Assembly: GCF_945859705.1 (NCBI RefSeq)
Contig: NC_079137.1
Coordinates: 26,221,322 to 26,285,321 of the forward strand
Length of the DNA stretch: 64,000 bases
Direction of reading: 5' to 3'
Source: Episyrphus balteatus
Lineage: Eukaryota > Arthropoda > Insecta > Diptera > Syrphidae
Shown here: one piece after another, positions 42,371 through 52,085 of the stretch
Position numbering within the stretch: the first letter of the stretch is position 1
Layout: every line of letters starts with the position of its first letter
The notes under the pieces: model-generated
What the model was told of the DNA's origin: nothing
Database searches by the model: none
The model's input: the letters and a program-made list of their open reading frames with translations, nothing else
Program-made: the position numbers and the translations under genes

Positions 42371-42621
42371 ATTGCCGGACCCACTTTTTTGGCATTCTCC
42401 ATGATCGTAATGTCATGTAAAATTGTTATCTCGAGTTCGATTTTTTTTTACGAATCCTAAACTTGCCCTATAGTACCTACATATATCGCAAGTAAAAAAT
42501 TGATAATCATGCATTAAATGTGAGATTTTACTTCTGAAAAAGTGTTCACGGTAGTTAAATTTTGTATCACTTAAATTTTTAAAATAAAAAAAAAGAATAT
42601 TAAAGAAAAAAAAAAGAAAAA

Positions 42622-42705
42622 ATTACATGCCACAACTGTGACTTGAACTCGGTACCCTCCACTCGCTGACCGACTGCTCTACTTTCGGACTACCGAGCCT
42701 TGGGA
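42622..42705 (-). ncRNA. tRNA-like sequence, probable tRNA-derived SINE remnant
   Basis: On the minus strand: GGCTCGGTAGTCCGAAAGTA, TAGAGCAGTCGG (approximate A box), then GAGTTCAAGTC (B box, fits GWTCRANNC), about 30 bp apart, followed by GTGGCATGTAA and a T-rich run that could stop Pol III. No good acceptor stem closes, so it is not a functional tRNA. Confidence 0.5.
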
Positions 42706-42729
42706 TATTTATTGTAAAACTATGTCTAT

Positions 42730-43187
42730 ATGACCTTTGATGGCCAGAGGTAAAAATATTTTCCCTTTTTTTGACACTTTCCAATAATTCCAATGGAATA
42801 AAAAATGTATAGGGTTGCTTCTCACATCGAGATACAGACACAGGTTATATTTCCAAATAGAGAAACGTATGGAATTTTTGTTTCAAAATTTTTCGATGCG
42901 AGAAGTTCTCGACTAAGTTACAGAACATAGGCACAGATTTAAAATTGAAGTTAAATCTTTTTCTCTAAATTTATTATTTGAAAAATATTTTTCAATCAAG
43001 AAATAGAAGTAGATCCTGAAAAAGAGAAGTAGGGAAGTAGATTTTATTTTTTTCCCAAAATCGAAGTAAATCTACTTCGATCGAAGTAAAGTCCGAACCC
43101 TGCCAATCATTCAACCTCCACCAACTTCACTCAAATTTGTCATTCACACTTCATTTTTTTTTTTCATTTAGCTTGAAGAATTTCAAT
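42730..43187. other. Unassigned sequence
   Basis: Between the tRNA-like remnant and the B-family fragment; repeats of 'gaagtaga' near 43010-43080. No coding similarity recognised. Confidence 0.45.
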
Positions 43188-43775
43188 GTCGAATTCCTTT
43201 CAATTTTTAGAATCGCCTCAAAAAAATCGAATTTTTGGTGTTAAGAAGGAACATGAAAACAGACCGAGTTCTTTTTGCGATTGTGTGTGTGTCCTTTGAC
43301 AATAATTTTTACACGTACGTCAATCTGAAATCAAAACAACTTCTGCAAAATAAAACCAGAGCTTCCTTTGATCAATAATTTTGTTTATTTTCTTCGGTAA
43401 TATAAATTCAATTTAATTAAAATCAATAGGAAATTGCAGATATTATTAAGATCTGAGTGAAGATGAAGAAGAAGGTTAATTATTTTGGCCGTATGCTGTC
43501 GTTTTACAGAGAAAAAATATCCTGAAGACAATCACGGGAAGAAAAGTCACAGTAATTTGACTTTTTCACAATAACTATGCCAGGAAAAAATATATTTTGA
43601 TCGCAAATTGTTTTTTTTTTTTATTTATTTTATATTTTTCCGCAATAAAAAAAACGATATTCAATTAGAATTTACTCTTTATTTGAAGTTGGTGTTCTCA
43701 AATTAACAACACGAAGAAATCTTTCAGCTTGACGTTTGAGAAATGTCAAATCTCTCAAGTGTGTGTGCAAATAAA
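43188..43775. repeat. Partial inverted copy of the inner part of element B
   Basis: Reverse complement of about 4760-5335 (shared ATGTCGAATTCCTTTCAATT, GAGGCGATTC complement, GCTTGACGTTTGAGAAATGT). The GGTGTG outer terminus of B is absent, so the inner repeat may be mobile by itself. Confidence 0.75.
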
Positions 43776-43919
43776 ATTTCTCCAGGAAAATTTTAATGAA
43801 TGCGTTCAGATACTTATTAATGATTAAGGATATGTTCACATTTATTAAAGGTGCGTTCAGGTGTAGATCTTCACAGTATACAGTAGTAAAAAGGTAATCC
43901 GTGCCTAAGTGCCTGGCTA

Positions 43920-44423
43920 CACGGTGATTTTTCAATCGCCTAAGCAGTGAGTTTGTGCCTGGCTACACAGTGATTTTTCAATCGATTGAAAAATCACATG
44001 CGGTGGCTACACACTGTTGTGCCCAATCACGTTCCGCTTTTACATTTTCTAGGAACAAACGTCAAAAAGAGGAAAAATTTAGCAATGGAACTGTACTGCC
44101 CTCAGAAAATACAGTTCCCTTCGTGAGCATCTTCCCCCTTCACTCCTCATCCCTCTTGCCTACAAACTCACTGCTTAGGCGATTGAAAAATCACCGTGTA
44201 GCCAGGCACTTTGTCAGCAAGAGGGATGAGGAGTGAAGGGGGAAGATGCTCACGAAGGGAACTGAATTTTCTGAGGACAGTACAGTTCCATTGCTAAATT
44301 TTTCCCCTTTTTGACGTTTGTTCCTATACAAAATGTAAAAGTGGAACGTGATTGGGCACAACAGTGTGTAGTTACCGCATGTGATTTTTCAATCGATTGA
44401 AAAATCACTGTGTAGCCAGGCAC
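43920..44423. mobile_element. C-family MITE, copy C3 (carries C4)
   Basis: Begins TGCCTGGCTACAC at 43920 after TAAG and ends GTGTAGCCAGGCAC at 44423, followed by TACC, so the duplication is imperfect. Copy C4 is inserted near its left end. Confidence 0.85.
43956..44209. mobile_element. C-family MITE, copy C4, inserted in C3
   Basis: 254 bp, TGCCTGGCTACAC...GTGTAGCCAGGCA, flanked by TTTG (43952-43955, 44210-44213). Comparison with uninterrupted C1 (GAGTTTGTAGGC) shows TTTG is the duplicated target. Confidence 0.9.
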
Positions 44424-44534
44424 TACCAAACAATATCAATTCTATATAATTTACAGGAGCTACATTAACACCTGTAAAGCTTTATAGAAGCAAATTTGTA
44501 AGTCGGGTGGTACTGTGTGGCAGTGAAATTGTAA

Positions 44535-44885
44535 GTCAACTATTACATGAAGCCTCAAGAGGCTTGACTCTTTTTTCGAATTTTCTTTTGATAATCATTT
44601 TTTGAGGCGCGTACTATTACACGATGCCTCTTGAGTCAAAGACTCAAATTTGACATTTCTCTTTTGATTTAAGTATTGTTGTTGTTGTATTCCACCAAGA
44701 AGCAAAAAGAAATGACAGGGAATGTTGAAAAAAGAAAGAGTGGAAAAAGAAACGTCAAAAAAGAGTCTCAGAATTTTGGCCCACGACTCTATGGTCGAAT
44801 AATTTTTTGTTTTATCTTCTTTCTCTTTTGCACTCATTAGTTTTGAAAAGAGGCGCGCCTCTTGAGGCTTCATGTAATAGCTGAC
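44535..44885. mobile_element. 351-bp MITE with TAA duplication
   Basis: Termini GTCAACTATTACATGAAGCC and GGCTTCATGTAATAGCTGAC, flanked by TAA (44532-44534, 44886-44888), as for PIF/Harbinger-type elements. CCTCAAGAGGC / GCCTCTTGAGG follow in each arm and recur once inside (44626). Non-coding. Confidence 0.85.
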
Positions 44886-44941
44886 TAAGCAAAACATCCC
44901 TTTGAAAGTGAAAATCGACATTTTTTAATCTAACAAATCAA

Positions 44942-46866
44942 TTCTTAAGGCTTTACCACACCAACTGCGTCGCAAGATAACGTTTTTTTTTTATGTTAAG
45001 GCCATAACTTCAATGACCTAAAAAGTGAAAAATTGGGACATTTTCAAACTTAAATTATTTTTATTTCTTTCTATTGCTATTTGTTTTTAAAAATTTTTTT
45101 AAAAAACTACAAAAATGGTTTTTGAAACCAAAAAATAGGCTTTCTGCATTACTATTTTTAATTTTGTGGTTGGAAAAACTGTCAAAAAATGAATTTGAAA
45201 ATTTTCACTTTTTGACCTTTTGCAAAAATTGGCCGTTGTAGTTATACCTTTAAAGCCTTAACTTAACTGAAAAGGTGGGAAATTTACAAAAGTAAATTTT
45301 TTATTTCTTTCTAGCGCTATTTGTTTTGTAAAAAATTTTGGAAAAATCTACAAAAATGGTTTTTGAAACCAAAAAATAAGATTTCTGCATAATTATTTTT
45401 AATTTTGTGGTCGGAGAAACTGTCGCAAAATGAGTTTGAAAATTTTCATTGGCCATTGTAGTTATACATACCTTAAAGTGACCTAAAAAGTGAAAAAGTG
45501 GGAAATTTACAAAATTATTTTTTTTTATTTCTTTTTAGCAATAGGTATTTGTTTTTGGAAAAAACTACAAAAATTTTTTTTGAAACCAAAAAATAAGTTT
45601 TCTGCATCATTATTTTTAATTTTTTGGTCGAAAAAACTATCACAAAATGAGTTTGAAAATTTTCACTTTTTGACTTTTTGCATTTTTGTATGGTTTTTTG
45701 GGCTAGAAAATTAAAACAATTGTATAAAAACAATTTGTTAACTCATTTTTACAAAAAAAAATTACGCTAGCGAGAAAAAAAGTGAACATTTTCAAACTCA
45801 TTTTTTGACATTTTTTCTTACCTTAAGCCTTAACTACATTGGCTCAAAAAGTACAAAAGTGAAAATTTTCAAACGCATATTTGTATAGTTTTTCGGGCTA
45901 GAAAATTAAAACAAATGATGCAGAAAGCTTATTTTCTGTTCTAAAAAACAATTTGTACCCTCTTTATCACAAAACAATTGCGATAGCCAGAAAAAAAATC
46001 TTTTCACTTTTGTACTTTTTCAAAAAGTGGTGTATGTAGTTAAGCCTTTAAAATCAAAAATAATGATGCAAGCTTATTTTTTGCTTTAATAAACAAAAAC
46101 AAATAGCGCTAGAAAGAAATAAAAAAAATTTAATTTTGTAAATTTCCCTTTTTTTTCACTTTTTAGATTATTGTACAATGTACAATGTACATAAGGAACA
46201 AAAAAGACGTTTTTGTTAGTTTTCCCTGAACCTCATAAGAAAAACGCTTTGCCATGCGGCGATAAAATATGAGTGCCTTTTATGCAAAAATGTAAACGTC
46301 TAAAAGTCAAAACTTGGTAAAATGGTAAAGGAACTGTCAAATTCTTATGTTCTTTCAAGAGAGAAAAGGACGAAGATAGATTTCATTGGTTCAAAAGTGT
46401 TTACAAAAGATTGGACCTAGTAATAGACTCGATTTTAATAGAATTCGATTTTAACAAAAAAATCCATGGTAATAAAACAAACATCTTACTTCTTAACTTA
46501 AATAACTAAAACAATGAAAGTTAACCATAGTTAACATGCGATCTTACAACAACGCACCAATGTGTACCCACCTTAATGTTTTTTTATTTTAGCTGAATGC
46601 TTTCATTCATTCATTCAGTCATGAATGACAGTTCATTCCAGTCGACTGGAAATTTTTCCAATAGATATTCCAGTTGTTTTTGTTTTGTTTTGTTTTGTTT
46701 TTTTTTTTTTTTTATATCGAATTTTTAATTAATTAATTTCAGTATTTCGGGTGAAAAAAAGTAAAAAAAAAAATATTTCTGCACGTCTAGAAGTCATTCG
46801 CTTTAGTTCGGTGTATAATTTATGGCCCTTCGGGTTTTGTGGGCCCGGTATTTTGTACCACAAAAA
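44942..46866. repeat. Repeat G, copy 1 (about 1.9 kb)
   Basis: The right part (45837-46866) is a direct copy of 48060-49730: GGAACAAAAAAGACGTTTTT, CGCTTTG(C/T)CATGCGGC, TTCATTCATTCA, and the end GTATTTTGTACCACAAAA. The left part is made of ~240-bp tandem subunits and their inverted versions. No coding capacity. Nature of the repeat unknown. Confidence 0.7.
45000..45720 (+). repeat. Three tandem subunits in G1
   Basis: CTACAAAAATGGTTTTTGAA-type segments start at 45107, 45348 and 45565 (spacings 241 and 217), each followed by TTTCTGCAT(C/A)ATTATTTTTA and an AAAATGAGTTTGAAAATTTT block. Imperfect. Confidence 0.65.
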
Positions 46867-47297
46867 CCACGTTCGCCGTTTAAGTATATGATTATCTTTT
46901 TTATGTCTCCTTTTCTCTGATTGTGATTAAGTTTTTGGGGAAAAACTTGAATGCTACAGAAATAAAAAATGTCAATTAACTTATTTACTTGTCATTTTTC
47001 TGAAATTAATTTCATTTATATTTTTTAATAAATTATTTTACCTGAATGTAAAAGAATACACATGTATTCTTATGGCTCCTGATTTTTGATGTGTATATGT
47101 AGTTGCTTATTTTTCCCACTAATGTCGCATTTTGACTTTTCCAGTTGTCAATGGTACTCTCATGCAGTAGAATTTTCTGTTTTGCGTGCCAACCGGTGGG
47201 ATCGCTAGTTTATTTTATATTTGAACCTTATGCAGGAAATTGAAATGCAGATCTACCAAGAGATGTCGCTAAAGTATTTTCTTCGATTGATAGTACT
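46867..47297. other. Unassigned sequence between G1 and C5
   Basis: AT-rich, no repeat end or coding similarity recognised. Confidence 0.45.
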
Positions 47298-47301
47298 ATA
47301 G

Positions 47302-47916
47302 TGCCTGGCTACACAGTGATTTTTCAATCGATTGAAAAATCACATGCGGTGGCTACACACTGTTGTGCCCAATAGGGGGGTTCACATTGACCAACTTACC
47401 GGACAGACCGATTGTCATTTGGCCTGATGGCTGAATTATATTTTTCGTTCACACTCATCAGACAATTTTCATCAAAACCCATTTTTCATCTTATTTTTAA
47501 TGTATCTTTCACCTATTCTGCTCTCAAATTCAAGAGAGTGGATTATCACTGTCTGCCGGACAGACATGTCGTTCAATTGACTAACATGTCCGTCCGACCA
47601 CCAAAAAATCAAAATTTTTTGAAAACCATCCGGCAAACCGGACAGGTCGTCGGATGGGTGTTCACACTATCAAAACAGCATCAGATCAGACCAAACGGCG
47701 GCTGGTCTGTCCGGTAAGTTAGTCAATGTGAACCCCCCTAATCACGTTCCACTTTTACATTTTCTAGGAACAAACGTCAAAAAGAGGAAAAATTTAGCAA
47801 TGGAACTGTACTGCCCTCAGAAAATACAGTTCCCTTCGTGAGCATCTTCCCCCTCATCCCTCTTGCCTACAAACTCACTGCTTAGGCGATTGAAAAATCA
47901 CCGTGTAGCCAGGCAC
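47302..47916. mobile_element. C-family MITE, copy C5 (carries D)
   Basis: TGCCTGGCTACAC...GTGTAGCCAGGCA, 4-bp duplication ATAG (47298-47301, 47917-47920). Interrupted by element D. Minus D and one AAT it is about 246 bp, like the other copies. Confidence 0.9.
47374..47739. mobile_element. Element D, 366-bp MITE inserted in C5
   Basis: Termini AGGGGGGTTCACATTGACC and its near-complement ending AATGTGAACCCCCCT, extended to about 38 bp per arm (CTTACCGGACAGACC paired with GGTCTGTCCGGTAAG). 3-bp duplication AAT; the uninterrupted C target reads CCCAATCACG. Interior non-coding. Confidence 0.9.
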
Positions 47917-47949
47917 ATAGAAATATATAAACAATGGTCACCCATTGTA

Positions 47950-49730
47950 TATATATATTTCATTATTTTGTCGTCGTAAAAACTGTCACAAAATGAGTTT
48001 GAAATCTATCTCTTTTTGACTTTTTGCAGTGTGGCCATTGTAGTTATACCTTTAAAGCCTTTACTACATTGGCTCAAAAAGTACAAAAGTGAAAATTTTC
48101 AAACGCATATGGTTTTTCGGGCTAGAAAATTAAAACAAAAAATGCGAAAAGCTAATTTTTTGTATAAGAAACAATTTGTTAACTCTTTTTTACAAAAAAT
48201 TACGCTAGCGAGAAAAAAAAGTGAAAATTTTCAAACTCATTTTTTTTAAGTTTTTCCTACCTTAAAATCAAAAATAATGATGCAAAAAGCTTATTTTTTG
48301 CTTTAATAAACAATATTGTATTTTTTCCGAAAACAAATAGCGCTAGAAAGAAATATTGTATATAAGGCTTTAAGGAACAAAAAAGACGTTTTTGTTAGTT
48401 TTCCCTGAACCTCATAACAAAAACGCTTTGTCATGCGGCATTTGGTGTGCAAAAAAATATTAGGGCCTTTTATGCAAAAATGTAAACGTCTTAAAGTGAA
48501 AACTTGGTAAAATGGTAAAGAAACTGTCAAATTTTTATGTTTTTTTCAAGAGAGAAAAGGACGAAGATAGATTTCATTGGTTTCATTATTCAGGTTTTGA
48601 GTGATTTTATATAAAAATTAGAGATGGCGCGAACATTCGGCCACTATTCGGTATTCGGCTTATTTTTCTGGTATTCGGCCGAATAGTTTAACTATTCGGC
48701 CAAATACCGATAGGTACCAAATAAATATTTATACCAAAATGTGTGTTTTATTAAAAAATTGTAATCTTAGTACTTAGTACTTATATTCTACTAAAGGCAA
48801 TTTGTGGTGAATGAAAACTATTTGTTCCGCATTTGTTGTGTAGTAAACGATTACGTCTATATCTTTGTAGACTATTCCTGCTTCGAAAAATAGTCCTTTA
48901 CTGTAAACACTTGTCCCAGGAGAGGACAGGTAGACTTTAGCAAATGTTGTCAAAATTGGAAATTTTGTAGTATGTGTTGACCACCACTTGTATGGGTCCG
49001 CTGTTCGATCTTGGCTAACAGTCCTCATATGTAATTCGATTTTAGATATCTACCTTTGCAGTAGTAGGTAGTGTGTTCAGACATTTATCTTAAAAGTAGT
49101 TCAGTTATTCACAATACGATGTTGTTGGGAATTTTTAAGCCACATCTATTCTTGAGACAAAGTATAACATTTTTGAAATTACCAACGTTTTTTATTTTTA
49201 GTGTCTTTGGCCGAATATTCGGCGGCCGGTATTCGGTATTCGGCCAAATCAATGTTCGCGGCATCTCTTGTTTACAAAAGATTGGGCCATAGACTCGATT
49301 TTAATAGAATAAGATTTTAACACAAAGAATTCATGGTTATAAAACAAACATCTTACTTCTAAAATTAGATAACTAAAACAATGAAAGTTAACCATAGTTA
49401 TAACATGCGATCATAAAAAAACGCACCAATGTGAAACCACCTTAACGTTTTTTTATTTTCGCTGAATGCTTTCATTCATTCATTCACTCATGAATGACAT
49501 TTCATTCCAGGCGATTGGAAATTTTCCAACAGATATTCCAATTGTTTTTTTTTTTTTTGTTTTTTTTTTTACTAAAAAATATCAAATTATAATTTAATTA
49601 ATTTACCTATTTCGGTTAAAAAAAACTTAAAAAATTATACATTGCGCACATCTAGGGAACATTTACTATCGTTCCGTATATAATTTATGCTCCTTCGGTT
49701 TTTGTGGGCCGCGTATTTTGTACCACAAAA
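47950..49730. repeat. Repeat G, copy 2
   Basis: Direct-orientation copy of the G1 right part, diverged by scattered substitutions and indels, and interrupted by a foreign element at 48620-49268. Ends GTATTTTGTACCACAAAA like G1. Confidence 0.7.
48620..49268. mobile_element. 649-bp hAT-like element with ATTCGGCC subrepeats
   Basis: Ends AGAGATGGCGCGAACATT and AATGTTCGCGGCATCTCT, like hAT termini (compare CAGAGATGGCA at 26014). The subterminal regions repeat (T)ATTCGGCC many times in both orientations (48646-48703, 49208-49248). G1 reads without it. The left flank is altered, so no duplication could be proven. Confidence 0.7.
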
Positions 49731-49888
49731 TTCGTGCATACCAAAGTAAGCGTTTTCTTATATCATCGCTAAATTGTATCAACTTTGCAGATAGAGATTT
49801 CCTGCAGAACAATTTTTTTCTTAGACTATACCCAAGAATCATCCCTCACAGTCTTCATATCTCATCCCGGGACACCCTGTATTTGTAT

Positions 49889-51414
49889 AGGTTAGGTTAG
49901 GTAGTAGTGGCTGTCAGGCAAATTACCCGACACACTTAGACCCTTATGGATCCATTGTGATACCACAAAAGACTAGCAAGTTGGGACTCACTAGCCGAAC
50001 CACTCGGTGCTTCTTATGAATGAAGATAGACTTTTAACGTCCGTTTTCACTAGATCACTAGTGTAATCGTAGAAGAATTCTCCTAGATAGAGTTTTCTTC
50101 TATTAGATAGAGCAGGGCAGGTGCACAGAAGATGTTGAACAGTTTCCTCTTCTTCTTCATCCATGCAACTTCTGCAGAAATCGTTAGAGAACACGCCCAT
50201 TCTTTTTGCGTGTCTACCTATTAGACAGTGTCCTGTAAGGACACCTATGGTGCAGCTAATATGCATTCTGTTTAAATTTAACAAACCCTTTGAACGTTTC
50301 AAGTCTATACAAGGCCATATTTGTTTAGTAGCTAGGCAAGTATTACTCTGAGTCCATCTGAGGTTGGTTTTCTTTAAAGCGTCCTGCTTTAGCATAAGTT
50401 TGCATGTAGCGATAGGTGTTCCTATATTGTTCCTTTCTGGTTGAAGAGGAGTAATTGTTCCTAGTTTGGCAAGTTCGTCTGCCCTGCAGTTGCCTGGGAT
50501 GTCTCTATGTCCCGGCACCCATACGAGGTGAATGTTAAACTGCTCAGACATCTCCCTTAGAGATGTTTGACAGTCGAGGACCGTGATTGAGTTTGTAGAG
50601 ACAGAGGCAAGAGATTAATTGGCTGCTTGACTGTCCGAGAAGATCCGAATATCCGTGTTGGATATTACGTTTTCTCTGAGCCAAGAGAGAACCTCCTTAA
50701 TCGCCAGAATTTCTGCTTGGAACACGCTACATTGGTCTGGTAAGCGGAAGAAGAGACTGAGATTCAGTTTTTCCGAAAATATGCCACTTCCTACACCTTC
50801 ATTGGTTTTTGAACCATCAGTATAGAAGTGTAGAGAGTCATTATCCAGAGTACTAAGGTTCTCCCATTCAGTTCTGGAGGGAATGGAATTCTGGAAATTA
50901 TTATCGAACACCAGTTGAGGTGTGGTATAGTCTAGACGATCCGGAAGGAATCCGAAGTTGTTTAGAATGTTTGTGTGGCCAATATGATTACTGGTCCACT
51001 GAGAGGTTGCTTTTAGACGAGTAGCTGAGCTAGCTGCTACTTGTTTGCTGAAGATGTCTAGGGGTGTGAGATTTAGAAGTATGTCTAGGGCGTCAGAAGG
51101 GGTTGACCTCAGCGCACCGCTTATGCACATACTTGCTGACCTTTGGACTTTGATAAGCTTGTTTAAGTTTATCGTTTTGTCCAGTGCGGTCCACCAAACT
51201 ACCATCCCATATGTAAGTATTGGTCTTATGACCGATGTGTACAGCCAGTGTGCAATGTTAGGAGAAAATCCCCATTTGCCACCAATGGCTTTTTTGCATG
51301 AAAAGAGTGCCACATTGGCTTTTTTAACTCTTTCTTCAATATTGAGCTTCCAGGTCAGTTTTTTATCAAAAATGAGTCCTAGGTATTTAGCTTGATCGGA
51401 TAGAGTAAGTGTTA
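49889..51414 (-). mobile_element. LINE-4, 5'-truncated LINE with RNase H
   Basis: Flanked by a perfect 13-bp duplication CCTGTATTTGTAT (49876-49888, 51415-51427). On the minus strand the 3' end is a short CCTAACCTAACC tail. Coding occupies 49991-51414. The empty site would read GGGACACCCTGTATTTGTAT. Confidence 0.92.
49991..51414 (-). pseudogene. LINE-4 RT end, RNase H and C-terminal zinc motif
   Basis: From 51414 down: LSDQAKYLGLIFDKKLTWK (RT thumb), SVIRPILTYGMVVWW, then RNase H with FYTDGSKTNEGVGSGIF, CSVFQAEILAIKEVLSW, IRIFSDSQAAN, and after one in-frame TAA (near 50617) HLVWVPGHRDIPGNCRADEL, the fourth acidic motif. The C-terminus has CRSCMDEEEEETVQHLLC...C, a CCHC-like motif usual in RNase H-bearing LINEs of the I/R1 group. 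Apart from that stop the frame is uninterrupted, so decay is slight. The front of the RT and the endonuclease were lost by 5' truncation. Confidence 0.9.
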
Positions 51415-51427
51415 CCTGTATTTGTAT

Positions 51428-51729
51428 GCAACAACATTTTCTTGCCTAACTTTCCAGTTATCTTTCCAATTAAATTACCTAAATTGGAACGAATTTTTTT
51501 TTTACATTTGACCAAACCGAGAAATTACATAAATATTTAGTGCCTAACGATTCTGAACCTGCCCATTACTTATAATTGTAAGTGTTGCCGTTGTTTTTAA
51601 ATAATTTTTTTTTTTTTGTAATTTTTTGGAATTTAAATTCAAAGCCAAGCAACCCCTTCTTGCGGCAAGATTTTGAACGGCAACCCTAGTTTATTTTGAA
51701 GAGGATAAATAAAGCTTTAATTTACGGCC
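51428..51729. other. Unassigned sequence
   Basis: AT-rich between LINE-4 and element H, with no recognised feature. Confidence 0.4.
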
Positions 51730-52085
51730 ATATTATTCACTAGTTTAAAAAATACATCTGGATGTAAAGAAATTGAAATGTCAAAAATAAATCCAAATCT
51801 ATCTTAGAGGATATAATATATGGAGGCATGCACTCATCGAAAAACTTCAAGAAACTACAGCCCTCTATAAAAGCTTCAAGGAACTAACAGCACAAGCAGT
51901 CCATATATTATATCCTCTAAGAAATCTATGATATTCACTATCACACAGAGAAAAAATAGTAATTTTTAACTATTTTTTAACTATTTTCATAGTTAAAATC
52001 GGGATAACTATTTTGGATTTGGATTTATTTTTGACATTTGACAGTTTTACATCTGGATGTATTTTTTTAAACTAGTGAATAATAT
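51730..52085. mobile_element. Element H, inverted-repeat MITE carrying A3
   Basis: Arms ATATTATTCACTAGTTTAAA and TTTAAACTAGTGAATAATAT, continuing through TACATCTGGATGTA in both arms (about 40 bp). Without A3 and one 8-bp target copy it is about 229 bp. Confidence 0.8.
51803..51921. mobile_element. A-family element, mini copy A3 (119 bp) with 8-bp duplication
   Basis: CTTAGAGGATATAATATATG at one end and CATATATTATATCCTCTAAG at the other, flanked by a perfect AAATCTAT (51795-51802, 51922-51929). Nearly all of the A interior is deleted except about 70 bp of the ALIEKLQETTALYKSFKE frame. The 8-bp duplication puts family A with hAT-type elements. Confidence 0.92.

Larger units (their letters stand above)
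37008..42501. mobile_element. Foldback element R with long inverted arms
   Basis: Left arm 37008-37640. Its complement is split into 38860-39160 and 42151-42501 by LINE-3. Paired landmarks: CTATAGGGCAAGTTTAGGAT near 37029 with ATCCTAAACTTGCCCTATAG near 42454; the (GTCT)n run near 37137 with (CAGA)n near 42337; AACGGTACCTGTCATAGAAC near 37422 with its complement near 39053. The 1.2-kb centre contains a G22 run and a segment (38496 on) shared with the repeat at the right window edge. No transposase. Confidence 0.85.

Noticed and set aside
47412..47717. 101-codon ORF in element D
   Set aside because: Spans an inverted-repeat MITE from arm to arm; an artefact of the repeat.
49889..49903. GGTTAGGTTAGG as a telomere tract
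   Set aside because: It is the 3' tail of a LINE bounded by a 13-bp target duplication, so not a chromosome end.
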